Assembly: GCA_013146195.2 (NCBI GenBank)
Contig: CM028379.1
Coordinates: 113,020,168-113,084,167, forward strand
Length of the DNA: 64,000 nucleotides
Direction of reading: 5' to 3'
Origin: Codonopsis lanceolata
Taxonomy: Eukaryota; Streptophyta; Magnoliopsida; Asterales; Campanulaceae
How positions within the stretch are numbered: position 1 is the stretch's first letter; every line of letters starts with the position of its first letter. Made by a program: the position numbers and the translations under genes. Shown here in pieces: positions 1 through 10,985 of this stretch. Under the pieces are notes generated by a model. That model was not told where the DNA came from. It was given only the letters and a program-made list of their open reading frames with translations, and did no database searches.

Positions 1-198
1 AGAGTACTAGTGTTAAAAATATTATGTCTCTATTCGAAAGGTGCCATTCATGTCACACACGAGTGATTTAACATTGTTTTTGTTCTAAACAAACAAACAC
101 AAGCAACTAGCTAGCTATCTTTTAGATTTAGGGGCAACCTATACATAAAACAACATTATGAAATTGTTGATATAGGCTAAATCGGATCTAAATATTTA

Positions 199-364
199 TT
201 TTGTTTTGGATAAAAAGTCTCCGTTTGAAAATTAATTTTTTTAAAAAATAATAATAGTAGTAGCATATTAGTAATAAAATAACATTTTTATAAATTAATT
301 TTTAAAAATAAATTTTTTAAGTAAAACATTTCAAGATAAAATAATTTACACGAAACAGAGAGAA
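199..364 (-). mobile_element. Stowaway-like MITE, copy 1
   Basis: A non-coding 166-bp element bounded by TA dinucleotides (197-198 and 365-366). Its left end (…GGATAAAAAGTCTCCGTTTGAAA) matches the reverse complement of the right end of the MITE at 5370-5546. Its right end, read in reverse (TATTCTCTCTGTTTCGTGTAAA), matches that element's left end. The two are therefore copies of one family in opposite orientation. TA targets with CTCYGTTT-type termini are the hallmark of Stowaway (Tc1/mariner) MITEs. The left terminus is less well conserved, so its exact base is uncertain. Confidence 0.6.
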
Positions 365-365
365 T

Positions 366-861
366 ATATCAATCATTTGTGTTACCCCGATTAGGCTTTG
401 CTTTCATTAATTATAGGTCCCTCCTTCGGTTCAAGGGCCATCAATTATGCTCACTCCATTTTACATTTATAACTCTATAAATTACTAATATTTTTAGTAC
501 CATTAAATATTATTAATGGGTTAATATCATTTTTAGTACCTTAATTTTTTACCTGTGTTTTATTTTTGGTACGCTTTTTACTGACCTTATCAAATTTTAT
601 TATAAACGTTTTCAATTGTTATTAAGTTAAACATCCTAACAGAATGTATGTAATCTGATGAAATATGAAAACACTTATGTCGAAATTTGATGAAGTCAGT
701 ATAAAAGGCACCAAAAGCAAAAAACAAGTAAAATTAGGATACCAAAAGTGATATTAACTCATTATTAATTTAATAAGATATTAATTAATTAATTAATTAT
801 TAATTTATGCATCAATTAATACTTTATTAATATTAATTTATCAATTATTTCTTAAATGAAA
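366..861. other. AT-rich intergenic DNA, no gene seen
   Basis: Very AT-rich, with TTAATTAA-type runs near 770-840. A short motif near 520-545 (ttaatatcatttttagtacc) recurs inverted near 700-760, so the stretch may include an old foldback element. No coding or RNA gene is supported. Confidence 0.5.
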
Positions 862-863
862 TA

Positions 864-1135
864 CTACCTCCGTCCTAAGTTTTAACAATTCACATATATT
901 TTAAAAAATTGCTATAAAAAAGACTATTGCACCGTTATTTAAAATTATTTATTGTACTTAAGTTGCATTAATATATTTTTTTCTTTACTCCCAACAACAC
1001 TCTTTAACAACATTTAATTTGAGTGTATAGTTTTGATTAAATATGGACAAATGCTTCTTAAAATCCTATAACGCTAAAAATTATGAGATAAAAAAAAACT
1101 TTCTTAAAACGTCTTTTAGTTTATGATAGAGGGAA
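864..1135. mobile_element. Stowaway-like MITE
   Basis: This is a 272-bp non-coding element flanked by TA at 862-863 and 1136-1137. The left end TACTACCTCCGTCCTAAG pairs with the reverse complement of the right end, TATTCCCTCTATCATAAA, at well over half of the first 24 positions. The CTACCTCCGTCC start is the classic Stowaway terminus of the Tc1/mariner superfamily. There is no ORF, so it would have been mobilised in trans. Confidence 0.7.
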
Positions 1136-1137
1136 TA

Positions 1138-2490
1138 CAATCTTTACTATGCATTTTTAATATATCGGTTTTATTGTTTAATGTACTACTTTATGAACAT
1201 TAAATAATGTTTCATATTTAAACACAAGATCTAGAATAATCATCTATTATACAATACAGCTCAGTGGGATAAAGAGCGAGATTGATTATTTTTACTTATA
1301 TCAAACGGCTGTAATTTATTCCGCCTGACACATGTGTGAACGGTAGTTAGCCGTGTCCCCGCACAACTCTTCTCCCTTTGCGTCCCCCTCTTCCTATACG
1401 ATTTCAACTCTCTACGGGTTCTCCAAAATCCCCCTGAGATATCATACAAAACATTAAATAAATTATTTTTGAGCCATAAGAAAAGTCGTACTAGAAGTTA
1501 TTACGATAATAAGAAAAATATGAGATGAGATTTAAGATGACATTTATTCCAACAATGATGTTGAGTCGAACAAAATTTGTTGATGCATTTTTTTTTTCTT
1601 TTAGTTTTTTTGCTATTGTTGACAATTGACACGCAACGTTTAAGTTAGTCTTGAAACTTTTTATCGCCCAACAATCATTTCAAGAGTTACATTAAATATT
1701 GCAAATGTGGAAACTCTTTGAATATAGGTGTAGCTTTTCTACTTTGCTAGTGACTAGCTAGCTAGGGAAAGTAGACTATAGTAGTCATTTGCATGACTTT
1801 TAATAATGGTTGAGAAAGTCACTTCAATGGGGTCTGTTTTTGGCACAATCGATTTCACCTTACAACTGAATTATTACTGAAATGAGTTATGACTTATTAT
1901 GGGTAGGAGACTAGGAGTTGGTTGTTTCCAAGAATTACTTTTTAAGAAATGGAGTATTTTAATAATTTAGTATTTGCATTTTTAAGAAGTATAAACCCCA
2001 AAGGAGTATATATGACTGTAGCCTAGGGCAGAATTTCTTAAAAATTAGGGATGATGCCATGCAGGGATTTTAATTGGTGGGGTGGGGTCTTTGAAACATG
2101 CCAGACCAGCTCAAGAGTCAAGCACTCAAGCCCATGTCCTTCTCACCAGGGTCACTTTCCTTTCTGATGGTTACATTAAGTGAAAGGAACCAACATTCTC
2201 ATGGTATGGCTCCACTGTTTTCTAGGTCATTTTTAACTTAAGTCTTTCAAATTTCACCTTTTTATTTTTAAACAAGTGTTCAATTAATTACAACAGATAA
2301 TTCAAAAGAAAAGGTATAATTAAAGGAAAAAAAAAACATAAGGATAGAAACAAAAGAAAAAGGAGGGAAGAGCATTAAAAGAAAGAAAAATATGGGTGGG
2401 CTAAGTTTAGAGATTGGACAACTTTAAGGGAATGATGGGGCCCATCAAGAAAATGACTTGAAATAATTGAAAGCCAAAGCAATTCTGGAA
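1138..2490. other. intergenic DNA, nothing recognised
   Basis: No coding region, RNA gene or clear transposon was identified. The only ORF is short (1261-1449, minus) and low-complexity in content. A tRNA-like A-box phrase near 1258-1282 has no partner B box. Confidence 0.5.
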
Positions 2491-2496
2491 CAAAGT

Positions 2497-2563
2497 GGGG
2501 GTGGGGTGGGGTGGGGTGGGTCTTTTTGTGTGTGTGTGTGTGTGTTGATATTTCGAATACATC

Positions 2564-2621
<58 letters not shown>

Positions 2622-2626
2622 TATAA
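2497..2626. repeat. compound G-tract / (TG)n / (AT)n repeat
   Basis: Three simple tracts lie in a row. 2497-2520 is five runs of 3-5 G separated by single T. 2527-2544 is (TG)9. 2571-2615 is an uninterrupted (AT)n run that continues to about 2626 with one break. ORFs called through this stretch are low-complexity artefacts. Confidence 0.9.
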
Positions 2627-2665
2627 GGTGGTGGTCCTGTATCTTTTATGTGTGTGTAAATAGTA

Positions 2666-2909
2666 CTCCTTCCGTTAGTTCCATTTCAGCCGATCCCTCG
2701 TTTTTAAAAGCCAAAATTTATTATATTATAAATATTAGTGTAATATATAATTTTTTATGCTCTTATTTATATTACTATATTTAATATAAAGAAAAAGTAA
2801 AATAGTAAAAATATTTTTTTAAAAAAAGTATTTAAAAATTAGATAATTATTTAAAAGGAAAAAAAAATAAAACATGACATTTATTTAAGAAGGAAAAGGT
2901 CGGTAATAG
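2666..2909. mobile_element. Stowaway-like MITE, diverged
   Basis: A candidate 244-bp element between TA at 2664-2665 and 2910-2911. The left end is TACTCCTTCCGTTAGTTCC, close to the Stowaway consensus. The right end in reverse is TACTATTACCGACC, matching about 8 of the first 13 positions. The right boundary is weaker than the left. Confidence 0.45.
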
Positions 2910-2911
2910 TA

Positions 2912-4105
2912 TATGTATATAAAAAGGGGTCGATGTGGCAAGGCCGGCAAGGGGTGGTCATGTACACGTGGGAAATGTGGTCCAAGTGGGACGAGGGAGG
3001 TGGAAGACCGACAGATGTCGAGAAAGGAAAGGTGCACAGGCTGGAGGAGGGTTAGAGCATGCATAGGGGGGAGAGAGGGGGATGAGGAGCAAGGTGCTTG
3101 CATTGCAGTAAAGGCGGGTGCGATTGAGCATCCTTGCCTTGCTGGCTGTCCAAAAATGAATTGATAATTTTGACGTGTTATATACCGCTGGATCGTATAA
3201 TGAATTAAGTAAATTGGCCTTAAAAGGTAAACACTTAATATTCAGCTAATTTTAATGTCAATGAGATGCATGGGGAAAATTAACTTTGACATTATTATTA
3301 AATGCAACAATTATAAGTTTATAACCAACCAAAATTTTAAAAAACTGATCATATCTTCTTTTTTAAAAGAGTTTTCATGTTACAATTATACCGAGATAAT
3401 AACCAAAGGTCAAGTAAGTAATTTCACTATTTAAATTAGAAAACAATAATCCTTGAATTGAAAATGTCTTTGAACACTAAATTAGAAATGATGCTAGGAT
3501 CCTATTCAGACACCTACTCATGCACAAATATTGCTCCCTCGTTGCATGTAAAGATTATTTTGACTATTTTTAATCAACTTGTTAAAACTAGGGGCAAATA
3601 TTTTTGACAATTTCTGTCTATACTCATTTTACAGCCCGGCCCCACCGCTCACACATAAATGGTATGCACACATATCTCTTTTGAAATAGGCAATAATGAG
3701 CTAGACCATTGTAGGTAAAATGAACTTACATGGGTGTCCACCATAATGCCAACTTAAATCAGTTAATGTATTGCATGTCTAGACATCATACACAACGAAT
3801 TCATTTCTCTCTACCTGCGTATCATGAAATAGAAGACTGACAGAAAAAAAAAGACCATGTCATGTCTTTTTTTCATTGTTCCATACAATTTTCAAGATGA
3901 TTTAATCATGTCGAATGGAAGAGTATATACATTATACATTTTCATATATCTTCCAGTACCATAATCGCAAAACAAATGAAGCATATGTTAAAACAGTTCA
4001 ATTGGAGTACCCAAAAAAAAATTAAGAAAAAACTTGAGTAAGATGATCTTACGAATATTTTTTGTAAGACAGATCTTCCTTATCTTACCCACAATGTGTT
4101 GTTGG
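2912..4105. other. intergenic DNA with remnants of a second MITE
   Basis: 2912-3160 is a locally GC-richer, purine-rich patch without a convincing gene. Near 4035-4095 the phrase taagatgatcttacgaatattttttgtaagac is matched in inverted form at about 4635-4670, on the other side of the hAT element. This suggests the hAT inserted into an older foldback MITE. Confidence 0.4.
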
Positions 4106-4106
4106 A

Positions 4107-4612
4107 TTAAAGTTCTAAAACTCCCCGCCTAGACTTTTTAGTCGCAGCGATTTTTAGTCTTAATCGACCACTCGCCGACCTTAATTTATTTTTGTAGCTT
4201 TAATTTTGTAGTATGCGGTGACCGGAGAAGGAAGAGGGGGCGAACTGGGGAAAGAATGTGGAGTGGTAATGATGAGGCAGAGAGGGAGGTAATGGGGGGC
4301 GAACTAGAGTAATATCTTTTTTGTTTTTAGTTATAAACTAGGTTTGTTTATTGCTTTGGGGTTATTGAGAATTGAGATTAATGGTAGGTTTGTATATTTT
4401 TGTTCATTTTACAAATATAGACAAGTGTTTGATAAAATGATAAACATAAAAAAACAAATTGTATTCAATGTGTTTGATCTTTGATGTAAATTATCAAAAA
4501 AATGGTAATTATGCCTTAATTCTAAGCCCCGCCTAGGCCCCGATTACGCCCCGACTAGCCCCTAGGCGCTAGTGTGCCGCCTAGCAGCCGCCTAACGATT
4601 TTTAGAACCTTG
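4107..4612 (-). mobile_element. non-autonomous hAT element, copy 1
   Basis: The ends are GTTCTAAAACTCCCCGCCTAG (left) and, in reverse, CAAGGTTCTAAAAATCGTTAGGCGG (right). The same ends, GC-rich subterminal CCTAGGCGC motifs and internal phrases recur in opposite orientation at 11541-12386, which has a clean 8-bp target duplication. The 11-kb copy defines the family as hAT. This copy is about 500 bp, shorter through internal loss, has no ORF, and its own target duplication is not clear. Confidence 0.65.
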
Positions 4613-5367
4613 GCTGTGAGAGAGTGTGACTCCATCTTACGAATTCGGATCTGTAAGGCGGTCTTATAAGATATAAGAGAATAATATCTTTGTAATTTAT
4701 TATAATTATTTTTAGTTTATTCTCTCCTAATCCTATTGTATTTAGGTCTTCTAATCCTATATGAACTCTCTAGGTTAACTTATGTAGCAAGTATTGTAAT
4801 TTTATAAATATGTTCACCATATCAATGGAAAGGCTATGTCATTAAGAATCGAAATAGCTTTATGAACAATGTAATTTAAGCAAGAAATGCTTTTAAATGA
4901 TTTTGGATCTGATGAACGACATTAATATATTCTTTACTAGAACATTTATCAAAGACTTTTGTTGATTTTTTTTAATACAATTTTTTTTATTTGATATTTA
5001 TATGTTAATGGTTAAACGGATACCTATCTTTTTTACATTATCAATTGAAAATACACGTAACTGCCCATTTAAACCTGCAACCAATATTGATACCATTCAC
5101 TCACTCAACCCACGCTTCATCTAATCATGACATACAACATGAATAAGTAATCAAGATATACTGGTGTAATTTTAGGTCAATGCGAGAGCTACCTTCTCCC
5201 ACGTGTGAACAGGGAAAGAGTTTTGAGAAATAAAGAAATATTTATCATTAAAAAAATGGATTTACTAATAAATATATTTATTAATTACTCGGTTAAAAAA
5301 GAATAGCTATATTTGACTAGTTAAACGTTTCACATGTTACTTTTCTTTTATGTATCTTTTTAAATTA
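4613..5367. other. intergenic DNA, nothing coding
   Basis: The start (about 4630-4680) looks like the right half of the foldback MITE interrupted by the hAT element. The remainder is AT-rich with no supported feature. Confidence 0.45.
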
Positions 5368-5369
5368 TA

Positions 5370-5546
5370 CTCTTCCGTTTCAGGTAAAAAGTCAATTATT
5401 TTATTATAAAATATTTTATTTAAAGAGTCTATTTTTATAAATTAAAGCATAAAAATGTCATTTCATTATGAATTGACTATTAAAAATATCATTTTGTTAA
5501 AAAAAATTAACTTTCAAACGAGAATTTTTACCTAAAACGGAAAAAG
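5370..5546 (+). mobile_element. Stowaway-like MITE, copy 2
   Basis: A 177-bp element flanked by TA at 5368-5369 and 5547-5548. The terminal inverted repeats are strong: CTCTTCCGTTTCAGGTAAAA on the left against CTTTTTCCGTTTTAGGTAAAA for the reversed right end. It is the better preserved copy of the family also present at 199-364. It has no coding capacity. Confidence 0.85.
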
Positions 5547-5826
5547 TACATAAGTTGTATATTCTCGTCACATGACACGTTAGATAATTATCATATTTTT
5601 AAAAAGAAAAAAATTGTAAGAGAGTAGAGATTTGAACTTTAAAAATACCATTATTTTTCTAGCACAAATAAAGTTAAAAGTAATCCGAATGATTCTCTTT
5701 TTAAAAGAGAATTGAGTATGATTATTGCAAAAAATGGATACAAAAACTGTTTTAACCGTGAAATGTGTATGATAAGACGCATCTTTTAAAACGAATAGAC
5801 TTTCTCTCTTCAAATGGGAAAGCAAA

Positions 5827-5828
<2 letters not shown>

Positions 5829-5890
<62 letters not shown>
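5829..5890. repeat. (TA)n microsatellite
   Basis: A perfect run of about 31 TA dinucleotides. The minus-strand ORF that crosses it (5580-5912) is an artefact of this tract. Confidence 0.95.
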
Positions 5891-5895
<5 letters not shown>

Positions 5896-6394
5896 AAGTT
5901 GGTGAGGAGCATTATGTTTGTGCTACTTCACCTAATTTTTGATATTATTCAATTTTTATGCCTCCACATAACTTGATTTGAATTTTTTTATTTTTTAGCT
6001 ATTAGCTAAAAATAATAATTAATAATAGTTAATAGAAAGACTTTTACTACCAACATCATTTCTTAATTAACCAATATGCGATAATATTATTATATTAGCA
6101 TTGAGTAAGTACTTTACTCTAATTATTCATTTCTAACATCATACTTTAAGCTCTGATATCTTATTAATCTAAAACTTGATTTGTACAAATAAATATATCA
6201 TTTTGATGCTCCTACCGAGTAGAACACATTTACATAATTATCTTTGCCAACAAACAAATGACACATAAAGAAATTCGTGCCTCAATTACACAATTTATTT
6301 CACTAAAAACACTAATTTTTCAACAATTATTAGGTGAGTACTTTAATGATTTCTAAAGTCAACATTAATTTATAACCAATGTAAGATGTAAGAT

Positions 6395-6841
6395 GTATCT
6401 CTACTATAATTACCAATAAAAGTGATGTAACAAACATTGGTTAAAAATTGATGTTGGTTTAAAAAATATTTAGATAAATGACTTTCACTAAACTAATAAA
6501 AGAAGATATATATTCATAATTGTTAGAAGTTGATGTTGGCTTTAAAAGTCCTTAAGCAAAATCTTACCAATAAAAATGATTTATTCCTTATTGGTTACAA
6601 AGAATTTCTTTTAGTTTAAATTTTTTTAAATAAAATTCTTTTACTAACAATAAAAGAGATGTATCACATATTAGATAAAAAATAATGTCGATTTCAAAAG
6701 TTTTAAGATAAAAGACTTCTATTATTATTATTAATAGAGTAGATGTATCCCACATTCGTTAGAAAATGATATTGGTTTCAAAAGTTTTAAGATAAAAGAC
6801 TTCTACTACTATTATTAATATAATAAATATATCTTTCAAAA

Positions 6842-6875
<34 letters not shown>

Positions 6876-6960
6876 CATATTTGTTAAAAAATTATATTGG
6901 CTTTATATTCTAACATTTAAATGATAATGCCTAAATTTAAAAAATATATATATCATATTT
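6395..6960. repeat. degenerate tandem repeat, unit about 95-110 bp
   Basis: Five or so diverged direct copies of a unit containing 'ttggttaaaaattgatgttggttt…aaaagttttaagataaaagacttctacta…taatagagtagatgtatc'. The copies at about 6660-6730 and 6740-6815 are the most alike. A (TA)n run at 6843-6872 interrupts the array. Confidence 0.65.
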
Positions 6961-7328
6961 AAAAATTGTAATAATATTATTATCAAAAGAACTCATATGG
7001 AGCACGGGCGAAAACTTTGCGATTATATTGGCTCTATGAGCTGTTGTATAGAAAATTTAGTAGTTAAACATATTTTTTGAGTTTTCACATTTCATAGTTC
7101 ATACCACGCGCTGAAAACTTTGCAATTGAATTATCGGCTTGAAAGTAGAAAGACCAGGCCGGCTCCTTAACTCCTACGACTCCGAATGTTCAACAGATGT
7201 CCCATGCCACAACTAGGCCTAATAAAACGAAATTGGTTGGAAGGTGTAGCCTTGTAGGCTGTCATGGGCCTCATGGCTTAGCCCACGCAGTTTATTGCAG
7301 TTGCAGGCTCTTTTATTGAAAAAAAAAA
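6961..7328. other. intergenic DNA up to Pack-MULE candidate
   Basis: No ORF or element recognised. It ends in ten A residues (7319-7328) that are mirrored by ten A residues at 8999-9008 beyond the other end of the next element. Confidence 0.4.
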
Positions 7329-7726
7329 GGGAATTTCAAGTGGGTACAATTTTGAAAACATGTTTTCATCTAAGACCATTAATTTTTTGCACATTTCATA
7401 AAACTACAAATTGCTTGCGAAATGACAAAAATGTCATTAATGAAGACAAAAGTGATTGAGTGCAGCCTAGAGTCCACGACATCTGTTGCGTGAAAAAAAA
7501 AAAAACTTTCAGACTGTGATGACCAAATTACTACATTGTCATTCACATATTTACTTTTGAAATTTGAAATACATAAATTTCATACTTAGTCTAACTATCT
7601 AAATTATTTTTAAAACCTTCTTTTATAGTCAACATATTTAAATAAAATGCTACTTTACAATTACAAATTCAAATAAATTAAATTTAACAATGACATTTTA
7701 CAGGACCAAAATTAATACAAAACTTT

Positions 7727-8082
7727 GATGCCAAGCCTTGGCATCAGGATGATTAATTCCAGGCATCAGGACTCTGATGCCAAGCCTTGGCATCGGGATG
7801 ATTAATTCCAGGCATCAGGACTCTAATGCCAAAAATATTGCTTATGCCAAAAATGCTGATGCCTACAATTTTTGCTGATGCCAAAAATATTGCTGATGCC
7901 AAAAATGCTGATGTCAAATCTTGGCATCAGGTGAAATGCTGATGCCTACAATTGCACCTAATGCCAAAAATATTGCTGATGCCAAAAATGCTGATGTCAA
8001 ATCTTGGCATCAGGTGAAATGCTGAGGCCTACAATTGTTGCTGATGCCAAATCTTGGCATCAGGTGAAATGTTGATGCCTGT
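7727..8082. repeat. GATGCC minisatellite inside the MULE
   Basis: Two 49-bp units (from 7727 and 7776) begin with the palindrome GATGCCAAGCCTTGGCATC. They are followed by shorter units built from GATGCCAAAAATGCT, GATGTCAAATCTTGGCATCAGG and GATGCCTACAATTG. Each block contains a complement of another block, so the array can fold into multiple hairpins. Confidence 0.85.
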
Positions 8083-8261
8083 CAAACATTTCCCTCCGTA
8101 AAAGCCAAATCTGTAAGCCAATAACATGGACAGTGCTCTCTTTCTCTTTCTCCCTCTCTCTTCTTTACAGTCTCCACCATTGCAAGATTTGACACAACAG
8201 TTGATGATTTCTTGCACATAATTCCATCCTCTCTTTTCCTCCGTCGCATCACTTCCTATTC

Positions 8262-8753
8262 ATGGGACCCGAGGGTTTTCTCAAGAGGTTCTCCACCAAG
8301 CGAGAAATCCTTAAGCCAGGTCAGTCAGTCAAAGCCCTTTTCCCTCTTTCACCGAAGAAGAAAGAAGAATCTTCCAAGGGGGCATAGACCTCAATTTCCA
8401 TTTGATTCATTCCAAAACTTGCTTTCTTGCAACAATATGATAAGTTTCTCGTGCTGGAGAGAAGAGAAAGCGGGAGAAAAGCTCTCTGATTCGGTCACCG
8501 AGCACTCGGACGAAGCTGGCTCATTCGGCGGCTTGCTGGATCCGGTGGAGTATAGAGCGGAAGAAAGAGCGTGGAAGCCGTTGCCTTCTTCTACGGCCGA
8601 GATGAGCAATATATTACTAGCTTTGAGCCACCGGTCCCATTCCCAACGCCCAATTTCGGCGGTGCCTTCGAAACACCGATAATGGAGTTTGGGGCAAGAC
8701 GGCAAGCCGGGTACCGAAAATTGCCGAAATCGACATTTTTCCGATTAAAATGA
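8262..8753 (+). pseudogene. possible captured gene fragment, unidentified
   Basis: This segment lies between the long TIRs and is clearly GC-richer than its surroundings. Upstream is a CT-rich leader (8140-8170). An ATG at 8262 opens a short reading frame starting MGPEGFLKRFSTKREIL that closes after about 40 codons. A GTCAGT sequence right after 'AAGCCAG' could be a splice donor. Other frames read GSFGGLLDPVEYRAEERAW and later FEPPVPFPTPNFGG, which look coding in style but are not in one frame. I do not recognise the source gene. The overlapping 156-codon (plus) and 104-codon (minus) ORFs are probably not real proteins. It could also be non-coding transposon DNA. Confidence 0.3.
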
Positions 8754-9043
8754 AAACTTCTTCTAGCCCAGAGCAGTTTTGGTATTAGAATGGCTTTCTT
8801 TGGACCTTTCAATTGGGATTACGTATTATCAAAGATTTTGATGCGCACAGATCTAAGCAACGAAGGAGAATCAGAGAATCGTACACAGGGGCAGACTAGT
8901 ACTTTCGTCCAAAATTTGTACCTAAAAGAAATGTGCAAAAAATAAGTGGATTCATTTGAAAACATGTTTTTAAAAATGTACCGGCTTGTAATTATTCCAA
9001 AAAAAAAAGGTAAAATTCTGGTTGATTTTAGAAAAAATTGTTA

Positions 9044-9352
9044 GGGCTTGTTTAGTAGTCGGATAAGGATAAGTAGTATTATTAATCTCAGTACTATTAG
9101 TATCATCGCTATTAATTCTCACTTGTATATTGGGGGTAATTTTGAGATTATAAATGTTAATCCCAATTTTTTTTAGTGAGAGGCTGAGGGCACTAATAAT
9201 ACCACCCTCCAGCTTGGTATTAATAATGAGAGGATAATGATTTTATCCGGATAACTCGTGCTATTAGTCCCAACTACCTATTGCGTACCAAACATCAGAC
9301 AACTCAACTTATTAATCATATCTGGCCTTAATCCTGGCTATCAAACGACTCC
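9044..9352. mobile_element. Tourist-like (PIF/Harbinger) MITE
   Basis: A 309-bp non-coding element with ends GGGCTTGTTTAGTAGTCGG and, in reverse, GGAGTCGTTTGATAGCCAGG. It is flanked by TTA (9041-9043) and TAA (9353-9355), the TWA type of target used by PIF/Harbinger. Tourist MITEs usually start GGSCTTGTTTGG. An internal segment resembles a stretch near 43.6 kb. Confidence 0.6.
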
Positions 9353-9529
9353 TAAGTGGTTGGTTTTGAAAAAAATTGTAAGTGGGTCTAATTTTTAAAT
9401 TTTTAATCGCTAAAGTACATAATTTTAATTTTCAATCAAAAAAAGTTACTTTTGATGGCAAAATAACTACAATACCCTTAGTGAACCGTAGGTACACTAC
9501 GGAAGTCATTATTTTTGCACCGCGATTTA

Positions 9530-9850
9530 TCAATTTTATCGCATTATCTTTTACACTGCGGTTCAATAGTATAACTGCTAGTCTATTTTTGAACTGCGAT
9601 TCATCGACTTTTATTGAATTAATTTTGCACAGCGGTTCAATAGTGTAACTGTTAGTCTATCATCAATTTTAGTGCATTGATTTTTGCACTGTGGTTCAAT
9701 AGTGTAATTGCTAGTCTATTTTTGAACCACGATTCATCAATTTTAATGCATTAATTTTTGCACCACGGTTCAATAGTGCAATTGCTAGTCTATTTTTGAA
9801 CCGCGATTTATCAAATTTAGTGCATTAATTTTTGAACTGCGATACAAAAT
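9530..9850. repeat. about 75-bp tandem repeat, left block
   Basis: About four direct units containing 'tagtctatttttgaaccgcg…gcattaatttttgcaccgcggttcaatagt'. Repeated GAACCGCG/CGCGGTTC pairs give each unit internal dyad symmetry. The same unit recurs in the same orientation at 10555-10870. Confidence 0.8.
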
Positions 9851-10554
9851 CATAAAGAATCAGACCACATCCTCCTCCTGTTTCTTCCATTTCCTCCGTC
9901 GTAAGCCTTTTTCTTCCTCCTTTATCTCCGCCTTCGTCCCAACTGAAAAATTCTTCAACCCAGCACAGATCCATTATAGCTTCGTATTTTATCAATCAAA
10001 AAACTCGTTTATCTTTAATGCCCCGAACCCCCACGAAGGGGCGCTGCCCCCTCGACCCCCATTTCGTTACGCACAATCGTAATTTTCGAATCCAAAGTGT
10101 GTTGTCGGAGTTGTTGAATAAGACAATAACATTTTTGGAACAATATTTCGAAAAATAGTCTTTTGCGGTTGAAAAAAAGAACGATGGACTTTTGGGATTA
10201 GAAACTTTTAAAAAGAGATCGACCAGAATTTTCCCCAAGTTTTTAACCACAAAATTCCACCGTTCTTTTTTTTCAACCGCAAAAGACAACTTTTCGAAAT
10301 ATTATTCCAAAAATGTCATCGTCTTCTTCAACAGCTTCGACAATACATTTTAGATTCAAAAAATCACGATTATGTGCAACGAAACGAGGATCAAAACTAT
10401 AATAGATCTGTGTTGAGTTAAATGATTTTTCAGTTGGGGTGAAGGCGGGAGAAGGAGGAGAAAGGAAAAGGCTTATGACAGAGAAGATAGAAGAAAAAGG
10501 TGGAGGACGTAAACTGGTTATTTATGTTTTTGTATCGCGATGCAAAAATGAATT

Positions 10555-10870
10555 AGATAATATTTTTTCACCGTGGTTCAAAGTTTAATTTCATAATCTA
10601 TTTTTGAACCGCGGTCAGAAATTTCATTGCATTAATTTTTGCACTGCGGTTCAAAGTTAAATTTCCTAGTCTATTTTTGAATCGCGGTTCATAAATTGCC
10701 TTGTATTAATTTTTGCACCGCAGTTCAAAATTTTAATTTCCTAGTTTATTTTTGAATCACGATTCATAAATTTCATTGTATTAATTTTTACAGCGTGGTT
10801 CAATAGTTTAATTTCATAGTTTAATTGCACTGCGATTTATAAATTTAATCTGATATTTTTGAACCGCGAT
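10555..10870. repeat. about 75-bp tandem repeat, right block
   Basis: About four more units of the left-block repeat, in direct rather than inverted orientation, although the DNA between the two blocks is an inverted repeat. Confidence 0.8.
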
Positions 10871-10985
10871 ACAAAAATGTAGCGCGCCTCAGGCTCATTA
10901 AGGGTATCGCAGTCATTTCGCCCTCAAAATTTTACCTAAAAAAATATAAAAAATGGTGATAATCGGGTCGGTCCCATGTGATGGA

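Larger units (their letters stand above)
7329..8998. mobile_element. Mutator-like element with long TIRs (Pack-MULE candidate)
   Basis: Roughly 95-110 bp at the left (from 7329) pairs with the reverse complement of the right (to 8998). Shared blocks include GTACAATTTTGAAAACATG / GTACATTTTTAAAAACATG and ATTTTTTGCACATTTC in both arms, at about 70-75% identity by eye. Both ends abut ten A residues followed by GG, compatible with a 9-10-bp target duplication. Long TIRs and 9-bp duplications are Mutator features. Inside are a GATGCC minisatellite and a GC-richer, exon-like segment with no transposase, hence the Pack-MULE reading. Confidence 0.6.
9370..10985. mobile_element. foldback Mutator-like element
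   Basis: The outer ends pair in inverted orientation: GGCAAAATAACTACAATACCCTTAGTG on the left against GGCGAAATGACTGCGATACCCTTAATG for the reversed right. The centre (about 9878-10195 against 10246-10512) is a second, larger inverted repeat sharing long stretches such as TCTTTTGCGGTTGAAAAAAA. Between centre and ends lie direct about 75-bp repeats. No transposase ORF is present. The exact termini and target duplication are not resolved, and the subterminal phrases resemble the MULE at 7329-8998. Confidence 0.55.

Noticed and set aside
1255..1285. tRNA-like A box (AGCTCAGTGGGATAAAGAGCG), possible tRNA or SINE
   Set aside because: No B box at the right distance, no cloverleaf, and no SINE tail.
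2467..2784. 105-codon plus ORF
   Set aside because: It runs through the G-tract, (TG)n and (AT)n repeats; the translation is low-complexity.
8212..8705. 156-codon plus and 104-codon minus ORFs as complete genes
   Set aside because: They overlap on opposite strands, lack a recognised domain and sit inside a MULE. Kept only as a possible captured fragment.
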